Below, piece after piece: positions 1 to 7,483 of a DNA stretch of 14,948 nucleotides; position 1 is the first letter of the stretch; every line of letters starts with the position of its first letter. The position numbers were made by a program, and so were the translations under genes. Below the pieces are notes generated by a model, which was not told the DNA's origin, did not search any database, and worked only from the letters and a program-made list of their open reading frames with translations. Source of the DNA: CAZTPJ01 sp964614515 (lineage in GTDB: Bacteria; Planctomycetota; Phycisphaerae; Phycisphaerales; UBA1924); contig CAZTPJ010000085.1 in the NCBI GenBank assembly GCA_964614515.1, forward strand, positions 1-14,948, in the 5' to 3' direction.

Positions 1-540
1 GGTATTGCGGGCGTGGATGAATCGAGCGTGCTTCGCGCTATCGCCAGCGCGGGTGGACGTGCGCGGGCGAAGGAGGAGTCGCCCGCGCCGGCCGTGGCGG
101 CGCGGCTCACGCATGAAGAATGTTTGCTCGGCTGCGCGCTGCGCGACGCGGACTTGTGGACGCGCATCGCGGAGGACCAGCGCGCGCTCCTGCTGGCGCC
201 GACCGATGAAGTCGCAGCGCTCGTGGCCGCCGGCGTGCGAATGCTCATGGCCGAGGGCGCTGTTCCAACGCTCGAACGGGTGCTCGCGGTGCTGGATGAT
301 GAAAGGGCCATCGCGGCGGCCGTGAGATATGAGCGCCGCATTGACATCGAGATCGAACAGGATTCGCAGCGGTTGGCGCGGTTATGGGAGGATTGCGTGC
401 GGTCGGTGCTGATGTCGCGCCCCGCGATGGAGGTCAAGCCGACGGAGGATGGCGACGGATATCGCACGGCGTTGACGGCGATCCGTGATCGCGCGACGCG
501 GCTCGGGCCGAATCGCCGGTCGCTGCCGCGGCCCGTGTAA
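1..540 (+). CDS. dnaG: DNA primase DnaG-like, C-terminal part (5' end outside window)
   Basis: The frame is open from the first base and ends with TAA at 538-540, so only about 179 C-terminal residues are visible. They are mostly helical and charged, with a segment starting around residue 36 (THEECLLGCALRD) that resembles the helical C-terminal region of bacterial primases, where DnaB helicase is contacted. No catalytic TOPRIM or zinc-binding motif is present; those would lie upstream. The assignment leans on context: the next gene on the same strand is the primary sigma factor, and dnaG-rpoD is a widely conserved pair (the macromolecular synthesis operon). The C-terminal part of primases diverges strongly, so the sequence alone would not prove the call. 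The 180-nt gap to rpoD holds no convincing gene. Confidence 0.62.
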   Translation, partial: GIAGVDESSVLRAIASAGGRARAKEESPAPAVAARLTHEECLLGCALRDADLWTRIAEDQRALLLAPTDEVAALVAAGVRMLMAEGAVPTLERVLAVLDDERAIAAAVRYERRIDIEIEQDSQRLARLWEDCVRSVLMSRPAMEVKPTEDGDGYRTALTAIRDRATRLGPNRRSLPRPV

Positions 541-739
541 GTGTTGGAACACAAGCGGACGGTTGTCGAATAGTGGCAAGGAGTGGTGACGTGTCAGAGG
601 GTCGAGAAGGGAAGCGTTGAAATCGTCGTCGCAGGAAGAGGTGGGATGCGCGGTGGGCGCATCGCGAGGCGATCGCAACGTCCATGGACGGGGATGAAGG
701 GTCCGTCGCCCCACGGATCGGATGGGAGTACGTGTCGTG

Positions 740-2578
740 ATGTTCGAGTTGCATCCCGCGGTGTCGGAGTTGATCGCGCTCGGTCGGCGTCGTGGCTGGC
801 TGAGTTATGAAGAACTTAACAACACCCTGCCCGATGAAGTCATCGAGTTTGAACCACTCGATGAGTTGCTCGTCGTGATCGATCGCGCGTCGATCGACCT
901 GATCGACGAGATGGAATACCGCGCGCGGCTGAACCGGCGCAAGACCAAGACCAACGGCGCGCCCGGCGTCAACGGCACACGCGCCATGAGCGTCGCCGGA
1001 GGTGAACCGAGAAACGGAACACACCTGCTCAACGGCAATGGCGTCAAACCCCCCGCCAAACTCACCCCACGCATCGACGTGGACGCGGAGATTCAATCCG
1101 AACTCGATGAAGGCGGCCTGGACGACAGCGGACGCGCGGACGACCCGATTCGCACCTACCTCGCGCAGATGGGCGTGATTCCGCTCCTGGCGCGCGACGA
1201 GGAGATTCGTCTCGCGCGAAAGATCGAACTCACGCGCATGGTCTTCCGACGCCGATGCCTCGAAAGCGACTACATCGTGCAGCAGGCCGTCGATACCCTC
1301 AGGCAGGTGCAAACCGGCGAACTTCCGTTTGACCGGACGATGCGGATCTCCACGGCCGAGCAGAACGCGAAGGAGAAGATCACGCGCCGGATTCCCTCGA
1401 ATCTGGCGACGATTCGACAGTTGCTTGAGAACAACCGTCGCGACTGGTGCGCGATGGAAACGTGCATGGCGGCGGGCGATGAGGATGGAGCGCGGGCGTG
1501 TCGCGCGTCGATCCTGGCGCGTCGCCGGCGCATGTCGGCGCTGATGGAGGAGCTTTCGCTGCGCACCGGGCGGATCATTCCGCTGATGCGCAAACTCGCG
1601 AGCATCTCACGCAAGATGCAGGAGTTGCAGGCCGACATTCGCAAGGTCCAACGCGGCGCGAAGAAGTGCGATCCCGAAGACCTGGAAGTCATGCGCGAGG
1701 AACTCGCCGGCCTTCGCGCCTTGACGCTGGAGGAGCCGGATTCCCTCGCGAATCGAATCAAGGCCGTGCAGTCCGTCTTCTGGGAGTATGAGCAGGCCAA
1801 GCGCGATCTCTCGGGCGGCAACCTTCGGCTTGTGATTTCGATCGCGAAGAAGTATCGCAATCGCGGGTTGTCGTTCCTGGATGTGATTCAGGAGGGCAAC
1901 ACGGGCCTGATGCGCGCGGTGGACAAGTATGAGTACAAGCGCGGGTTCAAGTTCAGCACCTACGCGACGTGGTGGATCCGTCAGGCCATCACCCGCGCCA
2001 TCGCCGATCACGCCCGCACGATCCGCATTCCCGTCCACATGATCGAGACGATGGGCAAACTCCGCGCGATTCAAAAGCAGATGCTACAGGAGACGGGCGT
2101 TGAGCCGACGATCGAGGAAGTCGCGGAAAAGGCGGGCCTGACGCTGGCCGAGACGCGACGCGTGATGAAGGTCAGCCGTGCGCCGGTCTCGCTCGATCGG
2201 CCTGTGGGCGACAACGAGGACAGTTACTTCTCAGACTTCATTGAGGACACGCGCCAGCAGGTTCCATCCGAAGAGGCGGCGTCGGACATGCTCAAGCAGC
2301 GGATCGAGGCCGTGCTCAAGACCCTCTCGTACCGAGAGCGCGAGATCATCAAACTTCGCTACGGAATCGGCGATGGGTATACGTACACGTTGGAAGAGGT
2401 CGGGCGCATCTTCAAGGTGACGCGCGAGCGCGTGCGCCAGGTCGAGGCCAAGGCCATTCGCAAACTCCAGCATCCGATCCGATCGCGCAAACTCCAGGGC
2501 TTCGTCGATGGACGCGGCTACTGCGACCCCACGCGCATCATCGAAGAGGCCGATGAAGGCGATGAAACCGAGGCCTGA
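740..2578 (+). CDS. rpoD: RNA polymerase primary sigma factor (sigma-70/SigA)
   Basis: This is the housekeeping sigma factor, which directs core RNA polymerase to -35/-10 promoters. Read from ATG 740 it has 612 residues. Region 1.1 lies at about residues 2-75 (ALGRRRGWLSYEELN, then LPDEVIEF). Region 1.2 begins near 134 (DDPIRTYLAQMG). A long non-conserved helical segment covers about 165-345. Regions 2.1-2.4 follow from about 349 and contain NLRLVISIAKKY, FLDVIQEGN, FSTYATWWIRQAITRAI and DHARTIRIPVH. Region 3 follows, then region 4 with LSYREREIIKLRYG and the helix-turn-helix VTRERVRQVEAKAIRKL. All primary-sigma signatures are intact. The start is uncertain. ATG 740 lies 11 nt after GGGAG (724-728), GTG 737 lies 8 nt after it, and an in-frame ATG at 722 lacks a ribosome-binding site. 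The gene follows the dnaG-like gene on the same strand. Confidence 0.96.
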   Translation: MFELHPAVSELIALGRRRGWLSYEELNNTLPDEVIEFEPLDELLVVIDRASIDLIDEMEYRARLNRRKTKTNGAPGVNGTRAMSVAGGEPRNGTHLLNGNGVKPPAKLTPRIDVDAEIQSELDEGGLDDSGRADDPIRTYLAQMGVIPLLARDEEIRLARKIELTRMVFRRRCLESDYIVQQAVDTLRQVQTGELPFDRTMRISTAEQNAKEKITRRIPSNLATIRQLLENNRRDWCAMETCMAAGDEDGARACRASILARRRRMSALMEELSLRTGRIIPLMRKLASISRKMQELQADIRKVQRGAKKCDPEDLEVMREELAGLRALTLEEPDSLANRIKAVQSVFWEYEQAKRDLSGGNLRLVISIAKKYRNRGLSFLDVIQEGNTGLMRAVDKYEYKRGFKFSTYATWWIRQAITRAIADHARTIRIPVHMIETMGKLRAIQKQMLQETGVEPTIEEVAEKAGLTLAETRRVMKVSRAPVSLDRPVGDNEDSYFSDFIEDTRQQVPSEEAASDMLKQRIEAVLKTLSYREREIIKLRYGIGDGYTYTLEEVGRIFKVTRERVRQVEAKAIRKLQHPIRSRKLQGFVDGRGYCDPTRIIEEADEGDETEA

Positions 2579-2619
2579 TCGCGGCGCGGGAGTTCAAACA
2601 ACAGGCGGGGGCCAACAAC

Positions 2620-2661
2620 GGCATGGAAGAAGAGGCGCACAGGCGAGACGCCCGTGCCACC
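2620..2661 (-). repeat. Intergenic hairpin repeat, family A, copy 1
   Basis: This copy lies between the convergent ends of rpoD (2578) and the nuclease-like gene (2681). The hairpin core is 2638-2656. On the minus strand it reads CACGGGCG, loop TCT, CGCCTGTG, with one G-T (G-U in RNA) pair, and is followed by a pyrimidine-rich stretch (GCCTCTTCTTCC). The outer part closely matches copy 3 at 7581-7634, in the opposite orientation. The position, the stem and the pyrimidine tail fit a 3'-end or terminator role for the minus-strand gene, but there is no true U-run. Confidence 0.7.
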
Positions 2662-2680
2662 GCTGCGCGGCGTGATCGCA

Positions 2681-3382
2681 TCACCTGCGCAGCCGAATCA
2701 GTCCCACGGCCGCACACGCGTTGCCCATGCGGTTGACGATCGGGATTGACGCGATGACCGGCGCGGCGACGTTGAGTCCCGCATCGAGACATCGGTGGGT
2801 GACGATGCCCAGGTCGTGTTCGGCGACCTCGGGCCGTTCGCACATGACGATGAGCATGGCGCCCGCGTGTTCGATGATCGGGTCGCCCGCGAGTTTGCGA
2901 AGGTCGGCCAGCGGGCCGCGCACCATCTCGGAGCCATAGGTCGGGTTTGGATCGCTCGCGCCGCGCAGGGGCGTGAATTGCCCCACGGCCTTGACCTCGA
3001 TCCACATCGCCTCGCGCGGATCCACCGCGTCAACATCCGGCATCATCCGCTCCGCCACCTCGGCGAAAAGCGTTGTCGCGGCGCGATCTCTTTCGCGCTG
3101 CTGCAGAATCGAATCGGCCAGTATTTGTCCGGGCCGCGGCAGCAGAACCAGATCGCAGCGAAGTCGATCGCGATCCTGCGGGCGGGCCAGCGGACTGCTG
3201 GGATAGGGCTGCTCGGCGGCGAGGCCCCAGCCCGCGGACGTAAGTCCTTTGCCAATCACGGGATGAAGATCGATTTCTTCCAGCGCATCGACGCCATGGA
3301 CGGCCTGTTCGGCATCGAGTGCCTCGGCGAAGACCCGCAGCCCCTCGGCGGCGGCGTGAACGATGGCGTCGGCGGACCACAT
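2681..3382 (-). CDS. Unrecognised protein with PD-(D/E)XK nuclease-like motif pattern
   Basis: From ATG 3382 the product has 233 residues, with no signal peptide or membrane segment. I do not recognise a named family. The order of residues suggests a restriction-endonuclease fold: Glu35/Glu36 in an N-terminal helix, Glu57 (AAEQPYP), Asp77 in a hydrophobic strand (RCDLVLLP), Glu129 and Lys131 in the next strand (MWIEVKAVGQF), then a helix and another strand (AGAMLIVM). D followed by E-x-K on adjacent strands, with a Gln after, is the typical metal-binding core of that superfamily. An in-frame GTG at 3454 would add 24 residues of poor quality and run into the divergent symporter's upstream region, so the internal ATG is preferred although neither start has a clear ribosome-binding site. 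It is divergent from the symporter gene and convergent with rpoD. Nuclease activity is inference. Confidence 0.72.
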   Translation of the reverse strand: MWSADAIVHAAAEGLRVFAEALDAEQAVHGVDALEEIDLHPVIGKGLTSAGWGLAAEQPYPSSPLARPQDRDRLRCDLVLLPRPGQILADSILQQRERDRAATTLFAEVAERMMPDVDAVDPREAMWIEVKAVGQFTPLRGASDPNPTYGSEMVRGPLADLRKLAGDPIIEHAGAMLIVMCERPEVAEHDLGIVTHRCLDAGLNVAAPVIASIPIVNRMGNACAAVGLIRLRR

Positions 3383-3531
3383 GAAAGCGAGCGTACCCGA
3401 CAAGGCGCGGGATGTCGCGGGGTCACGGTGGAAACGCCGCGATCCAGGTTGCACGGCGCGATGATTTCGGCCATGATGTTCACTTCGCCGGGGACTCGAT
3501 GACCGGCCGAACCTCTTGCACGGGAGTCGCC

Positions 3532-5274
3532 ATGAGCCTGATGGAAGTTCTGACAGCGATCGACGGCATTTTGTGGCACCGGTACGTCCTGCTGATTCTG
3601 CTGGGCACGGGCGTGTTGTTCACGCTGTGGAGCGCGTTCGGGCAGTACCGTGCGCTGACGCACGGTGTCAGCGTGATTCGCGGCAAGTTTGACCGCAAGG
3701 GTGATCCGGGGGCGATCAATCACTTCCAAGCCCTTTCGACGGCGCTGTCTGCGACGGTGGGGCTTGGCAATATCGCCGGCGTCGCGATTGCGATTTCTGT
3801 CGGAGGGCCGGGCGCGGTCTTCTGGATGTGGGTGACGGGCTTTGTCGGCATGGCCCTGAAGATGACTGAAGTCACGCAGTCGATGCTCTTCCGCGATACG
3901 TCGGATCCGGACAATCCGCGCGGCGGACCGATGTGGGTCTGCAAGAAGGGCTTTGCGAAGATCAGCCCGTCGCTGGCTCCCCTGGGAGTGGTCCTCGGCG
4001 GAATCTTCTGCGTCACGCTCGTGATCTCGACCGTGACCGGGGGCAACATGTTCCAGGCGTGGAACGTCGCCGACCTCGGTTTCAACTACTTCGGCATTCC
4101 TCAGATCGTCACCGGCATCGTCATGGCCATCGCCGTGGGCATGGTCATCATCGGCGGCATCAAGCGCATCGGCGATGTGGCCGGGCGCGTCGTGCCGATC
4201 ATGTGCGTCCTGTATCTGCTCGCGGGCTTGTACGTCGTCGTCGTGAACATCGGTGAAGTGCCGCAGTTGCTGGCGTTGATCGTCCGCGAGGCGTTCACAC
4301 CGACCGAGGCCGTGGGCGCCTTCATCGGCGGCACGGCCGGGTACGGCTTCCTCGTGGGCATGCAGCGTGCGTTGTTCTCGAATGAAGCGGGGCAGGGTTC
4401 TGCGCCAATCGCGCACTCGGCGGCGAAGACGGATGAGCCGGTTCGCGAGGGCGTCGTCGCGGGCCTCGAGCCGTTCATCGACACGCTGTGCGTCTGCACC
4501 ATCACCGCGCTGGTCATCCTCCTCAGCGGGGCGTGGAGCCGACCGCCCGCGCTGATCTTTACCGATGGCGTGCCCACGGCCGAACGCATCGTCGCCGCGG
4601 ACGGCGCGGTCACCTGGCGGTTCGCGCCTATCACGGTCAACCTGCGTGATGCCAACGAAGGCAAGGGCCAGATGCGCGACGGCACGGAAGTCATCCTGCA
4701 AGTCGATGCCGGCACCAACAACGTGACGGGTGGAAATCGTCACAGAGTCACAGGATTCCTCCGCGGTAACGCGGAGCAGGGCTGGCGCATCGAAACGCAG
4801 CCCTTCGCATCCAGCGACCCACCCACCGTCGTTCACGATGGCGTGTTCTTCAACTTCAATGGAGCGACACTCACGGCCAAGTCGTTCGATCGCGTGTTGC
4901 CCGGCCTGGGGATCTGGATCGTCCCGGCGACGGCTTTGCTCTTCGCGTTCTCGACGATGATCTCGTGGTCGTATTACGGCGAACAGGGGGTGGTGTTCTT
5001 CTTTGGCGGCAAGAGCGTCATGCCCTATCGGATCCTGTTCTGCCTGATGATCCTCGTGTCCGCCACGCCCTACGTCAACGCGAACACGATTCTGAATATC
5101 TCCAGCCTCGGCACAGGCGTGATGCTCTGGGCCAACATCCCCATCATGCTCATCTTCGGCCCGATCGCGATGAAGGCCTACCACGAGTACATGCGCAAAC
5201 TCAAGGCCGGCGAGTTCGTCGGGCATGAGTATCCAAAGATCACCGATGTGGTCGAAGGCAAGGATGTCGAGTAG
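3532..5274 (+). CDS. Sodium:alanine (AGCS-family) symporter with large soluble insertion
   Basis: This integral membrane protein likely imports alanine, glycine or a related amino acid together with Na+. From ATG 3532 it has 580 residues; GGGAG at 3522-3526 ends 5 nt before the start, so the longer in-frame starts (ATG 3499 and the one at 3412) are not needed. The family signature is clear near residues 70-110: SATVGLGNIAGVA, then GGPGAVFWMWVTGFVGM. Later family blocks include FSNEAGQGSAPIAHSAAKTD and LFAFSTMISWSYYGEQG. About ten or eleven hydrophobic segments are visible. Family members usually have about 450-470 residues; the extra length sits between about residues 334 and 445, after VILLSGAW and before RVLPGLGIW. 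This insert is hydrophilic, rich in beta-like stretches and free of cysteine. The gene stands alone, with convergent neighbours downstream. Confidence 0.93.
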   Translation: MSLMEVLTAIDGILWHRYVLLILLGTGVLFTLWSAFGQYRALTHGVSVIRGKFDRKGDPGAINHFQALSTALSATVGLGNIAGVAIAISVGGPGAVFWMWVTGFVGMALKMTEVTQSMLFRDTSDPDNPRGGPMWVCKKGFAKISPSLAPLGVVLGGIFCVTLVISTVTGGNMFQAWNVADLGFNYFGIPQIVTGIVMAIAVGMVIIGGIKRIGDVAGRVVPIMCVLYLLAGLYVVVVNIGEVPQLLALIVREAFTPTEAVGAFIGGTAGYGFLVGMQRALFSNEAGQGSAPIAHSAAKTDEPVREGVVAGLEPFIDTLCVCTITALVILLSGAWSRPPALIFTDGVPTAERIVAADGAVTWRFAPITVNLRDANEGKGQMRDGTEVILQVDAGTNNVTGGNRHRVTGFLRGNAEQGWRIETQPFASSDPPTVVHDGVFFNFNGATLTAKSFDRVLPGLGIWIVPATALLFAFSTMISWSYYGEQGVVFFFGGKSVMPYRILFCLMILVSATPYVNANTILNISSLGTGVMLWANIPIMLIFGPIAMKAYHEYMRKLKAGEFVGHEYPKITDVVEGKDVE

Positions 5275-5353
5275 CGGACCCGCCCGCGTCCCTCGCGGAC
5301 GCGACCAAGCGATTGTGCCGCTAAAGGCCTGTGCCACCAAGGAGTGTCTCTGC

Positions 5354-5378
5354 CACCGACCGCGCTTCGCGGTCGGTG
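5354..5378. terminator. Perfect hairpin between convergent genes
   Basis: CACCGACCGCG, loop CTT, CGCGGTCGGTG gives an uninterrupted 11-bp stem with a 3-nt loop, 80 nt after the symporter stop codon and about 150 nt after the stop of the convergent LON-domain gene. Because it is a palindrome it could act on both strands. No U-run follows, so an intrinsic terminator is possible but not proven; it could equally be a mobile palindromic repeat unit. Confidence 0.42.
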
Positions 5379-5404
5379 CGCGGGGCGCAGGTGGAGGATG
5401 ATCG

Positions 5405-5453
5405 TGCGTCACGCACGCCCAGGCACCGACCGGCTTCGAGGACTCCGCCGGTC
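5405..5453. repeat. Two further small inverted repeats in the 5275-5526 intergenic region
   Basis: GTGCG-TCA-CGCAC lies at 5405-5417, and GACCGGC with its complement GCCGGTC lies at 5428-5453 with a 12-nt loop. Together with the 5354-5378 hairpin and the family A copy at 5466-5491 they make this 252-nt convergent intergenic region a cluster of at least four palindromes. No gene was found in it. Confidence 0.5.
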
Positions 5454-5465
5454 GCTGGCACATCG

Positions 5466-5491
5466 TTCACAGGCGAGTCGCCCGTGCCACC
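5466..5491 (-). repeat. Intergenic hairpin repeat, family A, copy 2
   Basis: The hairpin core is 5468-5486. On the minus strand it reads CACGGGCG, loop ACT, CGCCTGTG, preceded by GGTGG. It again has the single G-T pair also seen in copy 1. It lies about 40 nt downstream of the LON-domain gene stop on that gene's sense strand, as copy 1 does for the nuclease-like gene. Unlike copies 1 and 3 it lacks the long pyrimidine tail. Confidence 0.68.
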
Positions 5492-5526
5492 GTGTGTTCA
5501 CACCATGGAGTTCGCGCTCGACGCGA

Positions 5527-6234
5527 TCAGTTCCAACTGCATCCCCGCGGCCAGCGCTCCGGATGCTGCTGCGCCGCCTGCTCAACCAAGCGCCCGATCT
5601 TCTGGAGTTCATCTTCCACGAGATCCGCCCGCACGGCCGCATCCGGCTCGGCCAGCAACTTGTACTTGAGTTCGCGATCCGTCATCAGCGCGAACGTCGT
5701 GAGGTCGAGCAGTGCCGACGCCGGAATCTCTTCGTTCTGCACGCGCTCCATGACCCACTTGCCCAGGACCAGTTGGGTGAGCGGCCCTTCGGCGAGCAAC
5801 TCTGAGAGGCGCTCGCGCAGGCCGTAGAGCCGCTCATCATCGCCAAAGGGCAGGCCGATAGGTTCGAGGCGTGCGAGTCGATAGAGCCGCTGGGCGGAAG
5901 CGGCGAGTTCCCTGGCGATTCGCGCCCGACACACGCCGCGCACGAGGATGTTGTACCGACCATCAGGCAGTTTCTGATGCTGCACGATGTGACCGATGCA
6001 CACCACCGGTCGAATCGGCGGACGGCCGTGATACTCCTGCTTCCATCGCTCGCCCTGAAACACGGCCATGGCGAACTGTCCCGCGCCATCGAGGACATGC
6101 TCGACCATCTGTCGATACCGCGGCTCAAAGATGTGCAGCGGCAAGACCTGCTGCGGAAACAGCGAGACGGAGTCCAGCGGAAAGATCGCCATCGGCTTCC
6201 CGAAGTTGACCTGAATGGTCATCTCGTCGGACAT
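5527..6234 (-). CDS. LON substrate-binding-domain protein (no protease domain)
   Basis: The product has 235 residues from ATG 6234 and consists of a stand-alone LON N-terminal (substrate-binding-like) domain. Visible hallmarks are the opening strand AIFPLDSVSLFPQQVLPLHIFEPRYRQMV, shown here by its parts FPLDSV and LHIFEPRYR, then VCIGHIVQHQKLPDGRYNIL and VRGVCRARI. The second half is helical (RLYGLRERLSELL, LVLGKWVMERV). The AAA+ ATPase and Ser-Lys protease parts of Lon are absent, which is normal for this small-protein family; its exact role is not established, and binding of misfolded protein is only inferred. ATG 6222 is an alternative start; neither has a strong ribosome-binding site, and the in-frame extension to 6369 overlaps a repeat and looks non-coding. 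It is 153 nt downstream of the YhaM-like gene and may be co-transcribed with it. Confidence 0.88.
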   Translation of the reverse strand: MSDEMTIQVNFGKPMAIFPLDSVSLFPQQVLPLHIFEPRYRQMVEHVLDGAGQFAMAVFQGERWKQEYHGRPPIRPVVCIGHIVQHQKLPDGRYNILVRGVCRARIARELAASAQRLYRLARLEPIGLPFGDDERLYGLRERLSELLAEGPLTQLVLGKWVMERVQNEEIPASALLDLTTFALMTDRELKYKLLAEPDAAVRADLVEDELQKIGRLVEQAAQQHPERWPRGCSWN

Positions 6235-6285
6235 GCAGGATTGTACGTTGTCCGGGCGAGCGCGGATGCACGCGCGGCGGATCCG

Positions 6286-6312
6286 GTGGAGCGGGCGTCT
6301 CGCCCGCCTCCT
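6286..6312 (+). repeat. Intergenic hairpin repeat, family A, copy 4
   Basis: The perfect stem GCGGGCG, loop TCT, CGCCCGC lies at 6291-6307, preceded by GGTGGA and followed by CTCCTT. Relative to copy 3 an A-T pair has become G-C, so pairing is kept. It sits in the 153-nt gap between the YhaM-like gene and the LON-domain gene, antisense to both. Confidence 0.66.
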
Positions 6313-6387
6313 TGCGTGTTCACAGCGCGGCGGATCATGGCCAAGCCAAAAATCGCGGGCCTTGGCCACCTCGCGTGAACCCTGCGC

Positions 6388-7377
6388 TTACGCCAACGGG
6401 TCCGGTCTATAGAGTTTCGTCCCCAGCGCCCAGTGCTTTTCGGTGAAGTTGCCGCCGAGGTCGCCGCCGCGGCGATCCGCGCGGGCCGCGGCCAGGGCCA
6501 TGGCCGTCTTCGCATCGAGATTGTCCAGCAGCGAGACGAAGATGGCTTCGGGCGTGGCGGGGATTTTGACCGCGCCGAACTCGGGGATGCCGTGATGCGA
6601 GAGGATGATGTGTTCGAGGGCCATGACGGCACCTGCGGGCATGCGCTGGCCGGACTCGCGGACGACCTGCTGCGCCTTTTCGCGCAGCATCGCCGCGCCT
6701 TCGACGATGTGCCCGACGAGTTCGCCGCGATCGGTGTAGTGGAACGGCCCGTCATACGCCAGTTCTCGCGTCTTGCCGATGTCGTGCAGGAACAGGCCCA
6801 TGAGGATCATGTCGCGGCTGAGTTTTGGATACAGCGGCAACATCCGATCCGCGAGATTGAGCAGTTGCAGCGTGTGCTCCAGGAGGCCGCCGAGAAAGGC
6901 GTGGTGCATGCTCTTGGCCGCGGGCGCCCGTTTGAACTGCGACATGATGAAGTCATCCGCGAGGAACGCATCGGCGAGGGCCACCAGCGAGGGGTGTTTG
7001 ATCGTGCCGAGGATCCCGCGAAGTTCGGCGAACATCTCTTCCGGATCGCGCGTTGAACACGCGATCAGGTCGCGCATCTGCTCGGGCGTGGGGTCCACCG
7101 GATCGATGGCCTGGATGATGAACTGAAGTTCGCCCTGATACGGCTGGGTCTCACCCTCGACCCACACAAAGCCATCGGTGGGCAGTCGTCGGAACGTGGC
7201 CTCGTCGATCGACCACATGCGTCCGGGCATTTCGCCCGAGCGATCCGAGAGCAGACATCGCAAGTAGGGCTTGTCGCTTCGCGTCTTGCCGAGCTGGGCG
7301 TTGGCGATGGCGAAGGCGCCGCGCACGCGCTCCGATGGGCCAAGTTCGTTGATGAAGCGTCGCGCCGGCGTCGTCAT
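6388..7377 (-). CDS. yhaM: YhaM-like 3'-5' exoribonuclease (OB fold plus HD domain)
   Basis: The product has 329 residues. The N-terminal third (about 8-95) is an OB-fold nucleic-acid-binding domain of the YhaM/CBF1 type: RRFINELGPSERVRGAF, then KPYLRCLLSDRSGEMPGRMW. The C-terminal part is an HD phosphohydrolase domain with likely metal ligands His168 (GGLLEHTLQL), His198-Asp199 (FLHDIGKT), His223, His256, His261/262 (ILSHHG) and Asp285 (LLDNLDAK). Known members trim RNA or single-stranded DNA from the 3' end with Mn2+ or Co2+. The ATG at 7377 is preferred because GGAGAAGGA at 7385-7393 sits 7 nt upstream. The in-frame ATG at 7461 would add 28 residues and has no ribosome-binding site, and the frame stays open to 7779 only by reading through a repeat element. 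The start of the family homology agrees with 7377. It lies upstream of the LON-domain gene on the same strand. Confidence 0.88.
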   Translation of the reverse strand: MTTPARRFINELGPSERVRGAFAIANAQLGKTRSDKPYLRCLLSDRSGEMPGRMWSIDEATFRRLPTDGFVWVEGETQPYQGELQFIIQAIDPVDPTPEQMRDLIACSTRDPEEMFAELRGILGTIKHPSLVALADAFLADDFIMSQFKRAPAAKSMHHAFLGGLLEHTLQLLNLADRMLPLYPKLSRDMILMGLFLHDIGKTRELAYDGPFHYTDRGELVGHIVEGAAMLREKAQQVVRESGQRMPAGAVMALEHIILSHHGIPEFGAVKIPATPEAIFVSLLDNLDAKTAMALAAARADRRGGDLGGNFTEKHWALGTKLYRPDPLA

Positions 7378-7384
7378 GCGAGGT

Positions 7385-7393
7385 TCCTTCTCC
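7385..7393 (-). promoter_or_regulatory. Ribosome-binding site that fixes the YhaM-like start
   Basis: On the minus strand this reads GGAGAAGGA, 7 nt before ATG 7377. The alternative ATG at 7461 has no comparable purine tract, so this site decides the start. Confidence 0.65.
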
Positions 7394-7483
7394 GCTGGTG
7401 TCGCCCCCGGCTGATCCCACAGCAGCGGAGACAAAGGCATTGGGTCGGTTGATTCGGTCATGTGGGCGTCGTGATTGAGCGTC

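Noticed and set aside
583..810. A 75-codon plus-strand frame between dnaG and rpoD, preceded by AAGGAG
   Set aside because: It overlaps the conserved start of rpoD in another frame and its product shows no recognisable features; the purine tract alone is not enough.
434..1312. A 292-codon minus-strand open frame across the start of rpoD
   Set aside because: It overlaps the conserved N-terminal regions of the sigma factor and the dnaG-like end, has no ribosome-binding site and no domain.
3256..5463. A 735-codon open frame on the minus strand opposite the symporter gene
   Set aside because: It is antisense to a clearly conserved AGCS membrane protein and its product is His/Asp/Arg-rich with no recognisable domain, as expected for a GC-rich shadow frame.
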